The notes beneath the pieces were generated by a model. It was not told where the DNA came from. It searched no databases and was given only the letters and a program-made list of their open reading frames with translations. DNA of 64,000 nt from Chitinophagaceae bacterium UBA4407 (lineage in GTDB: Bacteria; Bacteroidota; Bacteroidia; Chitinophagales; Chitinophagaceae): the NCBI GenBank assembly GCA_002390845.1, contig DGQT01000099.1, positions 40,815 to 104,814 of the forward strand. The letters are read 5' to 3'. Every line of letters begins with the position of its first letter. Positions within the stretch are counted from its first letter, which is position 1. This document shows, piece by piece, positions 33,770 through 42,543 of the stretch. A program made the translations under genes and the position numbers.

Positions 33770-35461
33770 TTAAGAGAAATACTCATGTTCAGCTTTATGT
33801 TGCTGTGCCTTATTTTGTGCTTCATTGGCGCGTAATTCAATGCGCCTTATTTTACCGCTGATGGTTTTGGGAAGCTCTGTTACAAATTCAATAATGCGTG
33901 GCGTTTTATAAGCAGCTAAATTCTTTTTTGCAAATGCAAATATTTCTTCTGCTACCTGTATGTTTGCTGTATATGTGTTATTCAAAACGATGAATGCTTT
34001 AACCACGAATCCTCTTACTTCATGCGGACTGCCAACCACCGCAGACTCAACCACAGCTTCATGTTCAAGCAAAACACTCTCTACTTCAAATGGTCCAACA
34101 CGATAGTCTGAAGTTTTGATCACATCATCATCGCGGCCCACGAACCATATATAACCATCTTTATCTTTATAAGCTTTATCGCCTGTGTAATACAAGCCGT
34201 GTTTAACAACTTCTTTCTTTTTTTCGGCATCGCCAAAATATTCAGCGAACAATCCGTTTGGTTTTGCCGTAGTTGTTTTTACGGTTATGTTGCCTTCTTC
34301 ATCTATGGGCAATTCATTGCCGTTTTCATCGGCAATAACAATATCATACAAAAATGTTGGTTTGCCCATAGAGCCAAACTTTATTTTATCATCGGGCAAA
34401 TTTGCAACAATACAAGTACTCTCTGTTTGTCCGTAACCATCGCGTATCGTAAGCCCTGTGCCTTTCTTCCATGTTTCAATGATCTCAGGATTCAAAGGCT
34501 CACCGGCAGCAACGCATTCCCTGAAACTGAATGTATAAGATTTTAAATCTTCGAGTATCAGCATGCGCAATGCTGTGGGCGGCGCACAAAATGTTGTTAC
34601 CTTATATTGCTGCATCAATGCAAGTTGTTCGGCAGCGTTAAAGCGGCCGGTTTGATTAAATGCAAACACCGTTGCGCCAATACTCCATGGCGCAAAGAAA
34701 CTGCTCCATGCAAATTTTGCCCAACCCGGTTGCGAAATATTATAATGCACATCACCTTTCTGCAAACCAATCCATGAGGCTGTGGTTAAATGCCCGAGCG
34801 GGTAACTGCTGTGTGTATGCGTTACCACTTTCGGCATGCCTGTAGTTCCTGATGTAAAGAATAAAAACAAGGCATCGTCTGCATTGGTATTCGCAGCTTC
34901 AGCAATGTTGCCTTCATCATTTATTTTATCAAATGAAACCCATCCGTCTCTTGATTCACCCACAATAATTTTCAATGATACAGATTTACCCGAAAGCGTT
35001 TCTGCTTCATCGATCTTCGCTGCATTGGCAGCATCTGCAACTACAGCTTTGGGCATTAGTTTGCCAAAACGGTAAACAATATCGTGTACACTTAAAACAG
35101 TTGCTGCAGGTATTAAACGAAAGCCGCCTTTAATGGAAACCAGCACGGTGAGCCAGTTTTCAGGCAGTAAAGGCATTTGAGAAAAAATTACATCATGCTG
35201 TTGCAGTCCGTTGTTGCGCAGAAAATTCAGGTAACGGTTACATGAAAAACTCAACTCTTCAAACGAGAATTTTTTTGTTGCCACAGCATCTGTCCATATA
35301 AGTGCTGCTGCATGCGGATCATCTTTTACATGTATGTTTTCAAACACTTCTGTTACCCAGTTAAAATGCTCCGGCTTTGGAATGGCAAGTGTTTTTAAAG
35401 CTTCGAACTGTTTATCAGCAATCAGCGCTCTTACCTGGCGGTAAAATTTTTCAGTAAGCAT
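33770..35461 (-). CDS. AMP-forming acyl-CoA synthetase (medium-chain ACSM-like)
   Basis: 563 residues of the adenylate-forming family. The P-loop-like motif FFTSGTTGMPKVV, the A5/A6 region IRDGYGQTESTC, YYTGDKAYKDKDGYIWFVGR and the C-terminal lysine motif KTISGKIRR are present. The segment GDVHYNISQPGWAKFAWSSF matches the medium-chain/acetoacetyl-type group rather than acetyl-CoA synthetase (which is longer, about 650 residues). It activates a carboxylic acid to its CoA ester; the exact chain length is not readable. Single gene on the minus strand, with repeats on both sides. Confidence 0.93.
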   Translation of the reverse strand: MLTEKFYRQVRALIADKQFEALKTLAIPKPEHFNWVTEVFENIHVKDDPHAAALIWTDAVATKKFSFEELSFSCNRYLNFLRNNGLQQHDVIFSQMPLLPENWLTVLVSIKGGFRLIPAATVLSVHDIVYRFGKLMPKAVVADAANAAKIDEAETLSGKSVSLKIIVGESRDGWVSFDKINDEGNIAEAANTNADDALFLFFTSGTTGMPKVVTHTHSSYPLGHLTTASWIGLQKGDVHYNISQPGWAKFAWSSFFAPWSIGATVFAFNQTGRFNAAEQLALMQQYKVTTFCAPPTALRMLILEDLKSYTFSFRECVAAGEPLNPEIIETWKKGTGLTIRDGYGQTESTCIVANLPDDKIKFGSMGKPTFLYDIVIADENGNELPIDEEGNITVKTTTAKPNGLFAEYFGDAEKKKEVVKHGLYYTGDKAYKDKDGYIWFVGRDDDVIKTSDYRVGPFEVESVLLEHEAVVESAVVGSPHEVRGFVVKAFIVLNNTYTANIQVAEEIFAFAKKNLAAYKTPRIIEFVTELPKTISGKIRRIELRANEAQNKAQQHKAEHEYFS

Positions 35462-35518
35462 AAAGCATGCGGTTTGATATCAATAAAATTATAGTATTTA
35501 ATTTTTATAATAACAGCT

Positions 35519-35622
35519 TTATGAACCGGGCTACAGAATATAAATGAAGCTTTCGTTGCGTCGCACACTTTTACGGTTGGATTATATATTGAGCTTTTAT
35601 TGCAGCGTAGATTGAGTCGGTA
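35519..35622 (+). repeat. Dispersed repeat, left half-element flanking two genes
   Basis: Outer TTTATGAACCGGGCTACAG, core GTTGCGTCGCACACTTTTAC at 35555-35574, inner GGTTGGATTATATATTGAGC then GCAGCGTAGATTGAG. The next inverted cores are at 38205 and 38517, beyond two accessory genes. Confidence 0.8.
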
Positions 35623-35748
35623 GAAGAACATCGGCAATGGAAGGGGCTAAAAAACAAAACACTGTATCAACCAAATTACTGTTCTCCTAAACCATAAAAA
35701 AGTTTAGTTTTTGTTTGGTTTTTTACACAGTTCATGTTATCTGCAGGT

Positions 35749-36255
35749 TTATTTCAGTCGCAATAATGTAACAATAATCGTCTTGTCTTGCCCGATTATC
35801 ATTTTGTCGATAGATACAACTTTATAATTCTGTGTCACTTGAATCGGATTTGTTGTTGTCATTAATAAGTCGTGTCCATTGTTTGATAAATTGATTCTGT
35901 AATTGTCATTTGCGGAAGTTACACTTGCACTTGTAGGCTCTTTACAAATCTCGACACTTGCTTGCACAAACTTATCTTTTTTGTAAAATGTCCAGTCTAT
36001 AAAATGACAACAGTCATTTGAATGGTAATAATAATTTTCATTGTTGATTAATTGGATTGTCTCCGACTTAAAGAAAGAACTGTCCTTGTTACAGATTACC
36101 CAAGGATTAGAAATACTGTGATTTTTTTTATCTTGCTGAATACTTTGCTTAAATGTATTGAGTAATTCTTTCTTTGTAGGGCTTGTGTTTTGTCCAAACA
36201 AAGAGTTTGTCAAAAGTGAAAATACTATAATGATTATATAATTGTTATGTGTCAT
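35749..36255 (-). CDS. Small secreted protein of unknown function
   Basis: 168 residues from the ATG at 36255, chosen because it opens a signal peptide (THNNYIIIIVFSLLTNSLFG then Q); the frame continues upstream but without signal features. The mature protein is polar and beta-rich with several cysteines (NPWVICNKDSS, YHSNDCCHFIDW, VEICKEPT), so disulfides are likely. No family is recognised. It is AT-rich like its neighbour at 36471; both are enclosed by repeat halves, suggesting acquisition. The 215 bp to the next gene hold short inverted repeats such as GGCAACGTTCGAGGCTTGCC. Confidence 0.65.
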   Translation of the reverse strand: MTHNNYIIIIVFSLLTNSLFGQNTSPTKKELLNTFKQSIQQDKKNHSISNPWVICNKDSSFFKSETIQLINNENYYYHSNDCCHFIDWTFYKKDKFVQASVEICKEPTSASVTSANDNYRINLSNNGHDLLMTTTNPIQVTQNYKVVSIDKMIIGQDKTIIVTLLRLK

Positions 36256-36470
36256 TAAAACTTGCAGGCAACGTTCGAGGCTTGCCTCATGGCTGGAATT
36301 GTTGCTGTGTCCGCCCGGCAACTGAAGCCGATTAAAAAGATGATGATGAAGTTAACAACTAAAAGCCAAATAGAATTCGGTCAAGCCCGATATTAGCTGA
36401 TAGCAGTACAACAGCCGATTGTTATTCCGTCCGCCAGCCTTGCGGCAAACCTTTGTTGCCTGCAGTACTT

Positions 36471-37937
36471 TTATTTTCGTTCAACTTTTACTAGCCCTTG
36501 TCTTGTTGCTAAATACAAAATTCCGTTATTGTCAAACGTCATAGTCGAAATATAAGATGTTGGAATTTCCGAATTGTCTGGATGATAATTTTCCCAACTT
36601 TCTTTTAAGTCATATCTAACTAACCCTGCCCTGTCTGTTGAAATCCATAACACTTTTTCTTTTTTGTCATAAAGAACGCAGTTAGTATGGTTAAATGGTA
36701 TACCTGAATTTGAAGTTGTAAACTGTTTCATTGAACCATCAGCATATCTTATACCGATGCCTTCATTTCTATTTACCTGTCCTGGTGGTTTACTATCATA
36801 CTCGAACAAGCTGAAGTATAAATTTCCGTTTTCATCTTCGTCCATTGAGTTAATGCACTGTCCCTTTAAAATTGTTTTTGTGTCATTAAAACTTGTGGCT
36901 TTTCCATTTTCATCTATCATTACCGAACCGCTAAATGTTCCAATCCAAATTCTATTTTTTGAATCTCGTTTCGCAAAATACACTCTGTTGGAAGGTAATT
37001 CTTTTATTTTGTCTTTATTTATATTGCTCCATTTTCCATTTTGATAAATTGTTAATCCTTCATCAGAGCAGAAAAAAACTTCATCTGTTTTGGGGTTATT
37101 TATTATTTTAAAAGCTCCATTAATTCCAATTTCTTTTGGGTCATAAATTGTCCATTTCTTATCATTGTAACTGTAGATGTTATTTTTTCCATAAACCCAC
37201 TTAGTGTTTTCATTGTCAGTTTCGATAGCATAGTATGAAAAATATTTCCCTTTTTCGGTTATATTTTGCTCTGCATTTTCAAATTTCCTGCCATTAAACT
37301 TTACAAGTCCTCCATCAGTTGTCAACCATATTACTCCACTTTTGTCAATTGTAATATGGTCATTCATATTGTCTGGTAAATTTGAATTTTTAGAATTCCA
37401 AACAGTTATGTTATAATTTTTTAAATTCTCATTCTTGTATACATACTCTTTGTTATAAATCTCTGGACTATTTGGCTTGTCGAATGATTTTTTGAAAGCG
37501 TCCATATCAACTCTTTCAACTCTACCTGTCATAGTTCCATCCTTTATGTCAAAAGACATATTAAAAGATGCTCTTTGTTCGGTCTTTTCTTTTGATTTTG
37601 CAGGAATAAAGCCATCAAAACTATTAAGTGCCATTACAATATTTCTAGAAATGATATTATCTGAAACATCAGTGTGACTTAAAACACATCCTTTCCCTGT
37701 GGAGTCAACAAGAATCTGAAACATTACTCTACCTTTTATTCCTTTCAAGTTATTTGTAGAAATAAGACTAGTAATTAGGGTTTCAAATTTTTCTTTGTCT
37801 ACGTTTGCTTTGATATCGCCACAGTCTAAACAAAATTGAGTTGTTATGCAATTGTCTAACTTTTTGGGATAAAGGTTTTGTGCATTGATTACTGTCGAAA
37901 TTGTGAAAGCTAAAAGCGTCAAAAAATATTTACTCAT
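36471..37937 (-). CDS. Secreted protein with TonB-C-like domain and two-component-propeller repeats
   Basis: 488 residues with a signal peptide (KYFLTLLAFTISTVINAQ). Residues about 60-125 resemble a TonB C-terminal domain (IKGRVMFQILVDSTGKGCVL, then NSFDGFIPAKSKEK). From about 190 onwards there are beta-propeller blades of the two-component-regulator type (DHITIDKSGVIWLTTDGGLV, then KRDSKNRIWIGTFSG and TFDNNGILYLATRQGLVKV). There is no histidine kinase domain or membrane helix after the propeller, so it is a free periplasmic or surface protein. AT-rich codon use differs from the metabolic genes around it. Function is unknown. Confidence 0.85.
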   Translation of the reverse strand: MSKYFLTLLAFTISTVINAQNLYPKKLDNCITTQFCLDCGDIKANVDKEKFETLITSLISTNNLKGIKGRVMFQILVDSTGKGCVLSHTDVSDNIISRNIVMALNSFDGFIPAKSKEKTEQRASFNMSFDIKDGTMTGRVERVDMDAFKKSFDKPNSPEIYNKEYVYKNENLKNYNITVWNSKNSNLPDNMNDHITIDKSGVIWLTTDGGLVKFNGRKFENAEQNITEKGKYFSYYAIETDNENTKWVYGKNNIYSYNDKKWTIYDPKEIGINGAFKIINNPKTDEVFFCSDEGLTIYQNGKWSNINKDKIKELPSNRVYFAKRDSKNRIWIGTFSGSVMIDENGKATSFNDTKTILKGQCINSMDEDENGNLYFSLFEYDSKPPGQVNRNEGIGIRYADGSMKQFTTSNSGIPFNHTNCVLYDKKEKVLWISTDRAGLVRYDLKESWENYHPDNSEIPTSYISTMTFDNNGILYLATRQGLVKVERK

Positions 37938-38159
37938 TTGTCTTATATGTTAAAGTTAGTAGGGTGTCAAATTGTATTGTAGGTAACGCCTGTATTGGCG
38001 TTATTATATGCAATGTATTATTTTTCTGTTATTGAAAATCAACCTTTTGATTATTATACATTTTGGATTGTCGTTAGGACAATCCGCCCTACCATTCTAT
38101 ATTTTCATTCACCCTTCTTTCCTTCTTCGCAGAGTCTGTTTCAAAGCTTTGTGCTTGGC

Positions 38160-38240
38160 ATGGACTCTGCGATTCGTTTCGGTAAAGCTCATTCATTATC
38201 AACCGTACAAGGGAGTGACACAACAGGCGATACCATGAAA
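38160..38240 (-). repeat. Dispersed repeat, right half-element
   Basis: Contains GGTAAAGCTCATTCATTATC, then core variant B GTACAAGGGAGTGACACAAC at 38205-38224 and ATGCCATGAAA-like outer sequence. It lies upstream of the propeller gene, whose immediate 5' region also has a short hairpin AACGCC/GGCGTT (about 37984-38002). Confidence 0.7.
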
Positions 38241-38292
38241 TACTGTAGCTGTTGGTAGTCAGCAACTGGGCATTCATTATTAAAGTGAGATC

Positions 38293-38472
38293 AGGCTTAT
38301 TAAAACAGGCATCAGATTTTATCAGAAAGCCGTGAGGTTTTATCCAAAAGGAATGAGGTTTTATCCGAAAAGCGTCAGGTTTTATCAACAAGCCGTGAGG
38401 TTTTATCCGAAAGCCGTGAGGTTTTATCCGAATGGCATCAGGTTTTATCCGAAAGCCGCCAAGTTTTACCTG
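38293..38472. repeat. Tandem array, 21-bp period
   Basis: Seven clear and two partial units with consensus AGGTTTTATCCGAAAGCCGT + G run from 38293 to 38472 (unit starts at 38314, 38335, 38356, 38377, 38398, 38419, 38440). Like the 42-bp array at 2273, it lies between two right-half cores (38205 and 38517). The open frame with a repeating heptapeptide is a by-product of the 21-bp period. Confidence 0.9.
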
Positions 38473-38575
38473 CGCCTCGATCTACGCACCGGTAAAAGCT
38501 CATTCATTATCCAACCATACAAGTGTGCGACGCAAGTAAAGCCTCAACAAAGTTCTAAAGACCGGTCCCAAAAAA
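38464..38575 (-). repeat. Dispersed repeat, right half-element
   Basis: TCGATCTACGCACCGGTAAA, GCTCATTCATTATCCAACC, core ATACAAGTGTGCGACGCAAG at 38517-38536, outer AAGACCGGTCCCAAAAAATC ending at the stop codon of the next minus-strand gene. Confidence 0.8.
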
Positions 38576-41020
38576 TCAACTCCTTACTTTAAAACCTTTC
38601 GCATCGTATAAAGGGCCTTGTACAATTGTTCCTTTAATCCAATTTCCGAATACGAGAATTTCTGTTTGGTTACCAACTGTTGCCAGTTCAACAGGCAAAT
38701 ACGCAAATGCAATAGACGCTGCAATGCTTACCCCATAAGCACCTGAAGTAACACGGCCAGAAACCTTTTCATTTACACGCACAGGCTCATTGCCGAGCAC
38801 AACAGCCTTTGGATCATCGAGAGTGATCGTTACCAGTTTCTTTTTATTGATGTGTTGCTGCAATGCTTTGCTGCCAAGAAAATCTTTGTTTTTGGCAACA
38901 GCAAAACTTAAGCCTGCTTCATGCGGCGTTTCATCGGGACTAATATCTGCGCCCCAATAGAGATAACCTTTTTCAGCACGCAAAGAATCAATGGCTTTAT
39001 AACCGCAGGCGGTGATTCCAAACTCCTGTCCGGCCTGCCAAAGGATCTGCCATAAAGCCATTCCATTTTCAACATTGGTATAAATTTCATAACCCAGTTC
39101 ACCAACAAAAGTTACACGCACCAATTGCACCGGAAAGTTGCCGATATTGATTTCACGCATACTTAAAAAAGGCATTGCTGTAGTGGATAAATCTGCATCA
39201 GTAATTTTCGATAACATGCTTCGCACCAACGGACCCCAAACGCCAAAGCAGGTTAATGACGCGGTTACATCCTTAAGCACCACAGATCCATCATCAGGCA
39301 AATGATCGGTAAGCCATGCCGTGTCATGACTGTTTAAAGCGGTGCCTGAAATCATGCGAAAAGTATTGGCATAGATTTGTGTAACGGTAACATCACTTTC
39401 AATGCCGCCGCGTTCATTCAGCATTTGTGTGTAGGTAACATGGCCTGCGCCTTTGTTGATTTTATTCGCACACAAAAATTCAAGATAAGCAGCAGCGCCA
39501 GATCCTGAGATTTCAATTTTAGAAAAAGAAGATTCATCGTACAAGCCAATCTTTTCACGTGTTGCCATTGCTTCTGTAACAATGGCTGTACTCCAGTTTT
39601 TGCCAGCCCAGCCTGTTGGCCTTAAAGATTCAAAGGCAGCATTCTCATTCGATGTATAATAATTTACTCTTTCCCATCCCGATTTCTCTCCAAACACAGC
39701 TCCAAGATTTTTGTGCCATTCATATGCAGAACTTATTTTTAATGGCCGCCCTGATTTGCGGTCATCACCCGGATAACGAATGTCGTAATACGATTCATAA
39801 TTTTCTACCACTCTTGCAAGTGTATACGAAAATGATTTGTACTGTGCACCAAACCTTCGAACATCCATTTCCCATAAATCCATGGTGGGGGAGCCAGCTA
39901 ATAACCATGCTGCCATCTCTCGTCCAACACCACCGGCACCCGCAATACCATGCGCACAAAAACCTGCGGCTACATAAAATCCTTTTACTGCTGTAGGGCC
40001 CAGACAAAATTCATTATCTGGTGTAAAAGCTTCAGGTCCGTTAATTACTTTTCGTATGGGTGCAGTTGCCATTGCAGGAACACGCATGGCAGAATTGATC
40101 ATGATCTCTTCCAGGCGCCCCCAGTCTTCATCAAGCAATTTTCCATTGAAATCCTTTGGTACATGGTCAACCAGTTGATCGTCTAAAAATGTAGGGGCAG
40201 ACTGTCTCTCATAACCACCCATCACAAGCCCTTTGCCATCTTCCCGGTAATAAACAAGATGATCAGGATCACGCAATGTTGGCAACCTGGCATCGCCTTT
40301 GGAAACTTCCCTGAAAGCCCCGGTTACAAGGTATTGATGGCTCATAGGAATAATAGGCACACGTATATCAACCATTCGTGCAATCTCTGCGGTATAAAGT
40401 CCGCAGGCGGCAACAACCATCTCTGTTTCTATAACGCCTTTATCGGTAGTAACAGAAACAACCTGATTGCCTTTTCTATTGATCGCTGTTACCCTTGTTT
40501 GCTGAAAAATTTTAACGCCCATTCGCCTCGCTTCATTCGCCAGTGAATTACAAAGCAGGCTGGGGTCAAGGTAACCATCCGTAGCAAGATAAGTTGCAGC
40601 AAGTACATGTTCTGTTGACATTAATGGAAACAATTCCTGTGCACGTTCGGCAGTAATTTCCTCCAACGGCAAACCAAAAGTGGTGGCCCAGCCAACCTGT
40701 CTTTTAAGTTCCTGTACACGCTCCGGCGTGCACGCAAGTCTTATGCCGCCACACTCCACCCAACCCGGATCTGTTTCAGGATCTTTCGACAATTTTCTAT
40801 AAAGTTCCGCGCTGTACATCATCATAGAAGTGAGCGTAACAGAACCCCGCAATTGCCCTACAAGCCCCGCTGAGTGAAAGGTTGAGCCACTTGTCAATTC
40901 GCCACGCTCAATAATTACCACATCTGTTTCGCCTTTCAGTGCTAAGTGATAAGCAATCGATGCGCCGGCTACGCCGCCACCGATAATTACGATTCTTGCT
41001 CTATCCGGAAAATTATTCAT
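38576..41020 (-). CDS. FAD-dependent oxidoreductase with GcvT domain (dimethylglycine/sarcosine dehydrogenase-like)
   Basis: 814 residues, the size of mitochondrial DMGDH/SARDH. The N-terminal FAD domain has the dinucleotide motif IGGGVAGASIAYHLA (13-27) and the flavin-attachment region GLTSGSTFHSAG-like ELTSGSTFHSAGLVG. The C-terminal half (from about residue 430) is an aminomethyltransferase/GcvT-type folate-binding domain (ISGSGAAAYLEFLCANKINK; GELGYEIYTNVENGMALWQI; YKAIDSLRAEKGY). These enzymes demethylate N-methylglycines, passing C1 to tetrahydrofolate and electrons to an ETF-type acceptor. The neighbouring choline-kinase-like protein and APC permease support use of methylated amines, which is inference. 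Confidence 0.9.
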   Translation of the reverse strand: MNNFPDRARIVIIGGGVAGASIAYHLALKGETDVVIIERGELTSGSTFHSAGLVGQLRGSVTLTSMMMYSAELYRKLSKDPETDPGWVECGGIRLACTPERVQELKRQVGWATTFGLPLEEITAERAQELFPLMSTEHVLAATYLATDGYLDPSLLCNSLANEARRMGVKIFQQTRVTAINRKGNQVVSVTTDKGVIETEMVVAACGLYTAEIARMVDIRVPIIPMSHQYLVTGAFREVSKGDARLPTLRDPDHLVYYREDGKGLVMGGYERQSAPTFLDDQLVDHVPKDFNGKLLDEDWGRLEEIMINSAMRVPAMATAPIRKVINGPEAFTPDNEFCLGPTAVKGFYVAAGFCAHGIAGAGGVGREMAAWLLAGSPTMDLWEMDVRRFGAQYKSFSYTLARVVENYESYYDIRYPGDDRKSGRPLKISSAYEWHKNLGAVFGEKSGWERVNYYTSNENAAFESLRPTGWAGKNWSTAIVTEAMATREKIGLYDESSFSKIEISGSGAAAYLEFLCANKINKGAGHVTYTQMLNERGGIESDVTVTQIYANTFRMISGTALNSHDTAWLTDHLPDDGSVVLKDVTASLTCFGVWGPLVRSMLSKITDADLSTTAMPFLSMREINIGNFPVQLVRVTFVGELGYEIYTNVENGMALWQILWQAGQEFGITACGYKAIDSLRAEKGYLYWGADISPDETPHEAGLSFAVAKNKDFLGSKALQQHINKKKLVTITLDDPKAVVLGNEPVRVNEKVSGRVTSGAYGVSIAASIAFAYLPVELATVGNQTEILVFGNWIKGTIVQGPLYDAKGFKVRS

Positions 41021-41068
41021 GATGCATTTTTATTAAAACCAAAAATTGAAATTCATTTTATTAACCCG

Positions 41069-41112
41069 GCTGAAACCCTTTGTGAATCTTTACTTGCGTC
41101 GCACACTTTTAC
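41069..41112 (+). repeat. Dispersed repeat, left core
   Basis: Outer ATTAACCCGGCTGAAACCC, core CTTGCGTCGCACACTTTTAC at 41093-41112, then AGCAGTAATTTTTATC. The same inner start (TTTTACAGCAGTAATT) occurs at 55608. Confidence 0.75.
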
Positions 41113-41143
41113 AGCAGTAATTTTTATCGGCAATCGCTCACAA

Positions 41144-42067
41144 TTAAAAATTCGTTTTTAATTTTTCGAGCACTTCAATATAACGTTCTCCTGTAAGCTC
41201 TGGTAAAACAGAATGCCACTTTTTTAACCCCCAACTTCTAAAATCAAAATCAATGGAAGAAACGGCTTCTTGTATAGAAGCCCACATAACCCAGCCATAC
41301 CGTGCAATGACCGACCACGCCATTGCCCTTGCTATTTTTGAAGGTAAATGTTTTTGCCAGTAAGCATCGCATAAGATCGTAAGCTGTTCATCGCTTAAAG
41401 CGGATTCGCTGGCCAGGTTTCCTATTTCAAAAGAAGCTTCATTTTGTCCCGCATATTCATAATCGATGATCCAGATTTTTTTGCCATCATCCATAAAATT
41501 TTCTGCTAGTAAGTCATTGTTACATGGAACAAGTTCTTCAGGATTTGAAGCCAGTATTTTTTCCAGTTCAAGTATTAATGGTTCAAGACTTAGATACTGA
41601 TCGGGTATAAAATATCTGTTTTCCAAAACGGTGTTAAGATATTTTTTTCTAACCAATGGAAAATAAAAATTGCCCTGGAATGTTGGTCCTGTATGGAGTT
41701 TCTTTAAAGCATTGGCAATTGATAAAAGTAGCTCAGGTTGTTTTTGAAAGTCTGCCGCATGTAAAGTCTTTGCTTCAATCCAGCTGATCACCAATACTTT
41801 TTCATTGGATAAAAAATCAATCATGGCAGCGCCAACGCCAGACTTATGCGCCCTTGCCGTATTCACACTTTCATTTTCACGATTGATCCCAAGCAGGTGG
41901 GTTGCTTTATCACTTACACGCATTACATAAATTCCGCTAGGCGTTTCAACACGGTAATTTATATTCGTTAAACCACCTTCCAGCGCAACAATATTTGTTG
42001 CATCAGCAAGTGCAGGAATTTTCTTCCTGAGTTCAGTTAACCTGGCATCGTTTAATAATGAATTCAT
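41144..42067 (-). CDS. Choline/ethanolamine kinase-like phosphotransferase (APH fold)
   Basis: 307 residues of the protein-kinase-like aminoglycoside/choline kinase superfamily. An N-terminal lobe (GGLTNINYRVETPSGIYVMR) is followed by the catalytic loop CNNDLLAENF (182-191) and the metal-binding IWIIDYEYAGQN. The usual catalytic-loop His (HxDxxxxN) is Asn183 here, but Asp185 and Asn190 are kept, so activity is plausible. Similarity to LicA-type choline kinases is strongest in the catalytic loop and the metal site. It lies between the DMGDH-like gene (124 bp) and the permease gene on the same strand, with repeat DNA in both gaps. Confidence 0.85.
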   Translation of the reverse strand: MNSLLNDARLTELRKKIPALADATNIVALEGGLTNINYRVETPSGIYVMRVSDKATHLLGINRENESVNTARAHKSGVGAAMIDFLSNEKVLVISWIEAKTLHAADFQKQPELLLSIANALKKLHTGPTFQGNFYFPLVRKKYLNTVLENRYFIPDQYLSLEPLILELEKILASNPEELVPCNNDLLAENFMDDGKKIWIIDYEYAGQNEASFEIGNLASESALSDEQLTILCDAYWQKHLPSKIARAMAWSVIARYGWVMWASIQEAVSSIDFDFRSWGLKKWHSVLPELTGERYIEVLEKLKTNF

Positions 42068-42250
42068 GTATGTACGCAGAGCTTAATTTTTATTGTTTGC
42101 CAGAAATAAATTCGTGCTTCGTGTTTTGCTTACCAAAGATCAGAAACTACAAGAGTACCATCCCGAAATAAATTCGCATTGGTGTCAGTCTAATTTTGGT
42201 TTTAACAACGTTCAAATGCAAGGCTCTTATTGCTCAAGCCGCATGGCTTC

Positions 42251-42356
42251 GTTGTCTCAACAGCGCTGCTTTCGCTTCTTTGAAAAAATATGCTTCGCAT
42301 TTTTTCAATTCCGCCTTCGGCGGAACCGAACCGAAAGAGGCGCTTTATGAGACAAC
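42251..42356. repeat. Hairpin element with GTTGTCTCA/TGAGACAAC arms
   Basis: Arms GTTGTCTCA (42251-42259) and TGAGACAAC (42348-42356) enclose two strong inner hairpins, TGAAAAAATATGC/GCATTTTTTCA and CCGCCTTCGGCGG. The architecture copies that of the GTTGTGTCA-type elements with one changed base in the arm. It lies in the 476-bp gap between the kinase and permease genes, which otherwise holds no gene. Confidence 0.75.
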
Positions 42357-42475
42357 TGGTATCAGGTCGAAGTTCTTAAATCCAAGTCCAGAATAACTGG
42401 CTGGAACACTTATTGAGTATGAATTACAGCGCTTATCAGACTTCGCTTAAATGTCGCCATATAAACAGAACCCTC

Positions 42476-42534
42476 AACCGAGCGTGGCAAGTAAAGTTTC
42501 ATAGAAGTACTGCGGCCTGATCCAAAAATATCTG
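42476..42534 (-). repeat. Dispersed repeat, right half-element, variant C
   Basis: CAACCGAGCGTGGCAAGTAAAG followed by TTTCATAGAAGTACTGCGG and the outer CCTGATCCAAAAATATC. It matches the right arm at 25541 (ACCGAGCGTGGCAAC...CTCATAGCAGC). Confidence 0.65.
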
Positions 42535-42543
42535 ATTGATTTT

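Noticed and set aside
36256..36321. Longer N-terminus for the 35749 protein
   Set aside because: The extra 22 residues precede a clear signal peptide starting at 36255 and look like translated intergenic sequence.
38293..38592. Protein with a repeating RFYPK heptapeptide
   Set aside because: Product of the 21-bp tandem array continuing into a repeat core; no start region or known family.
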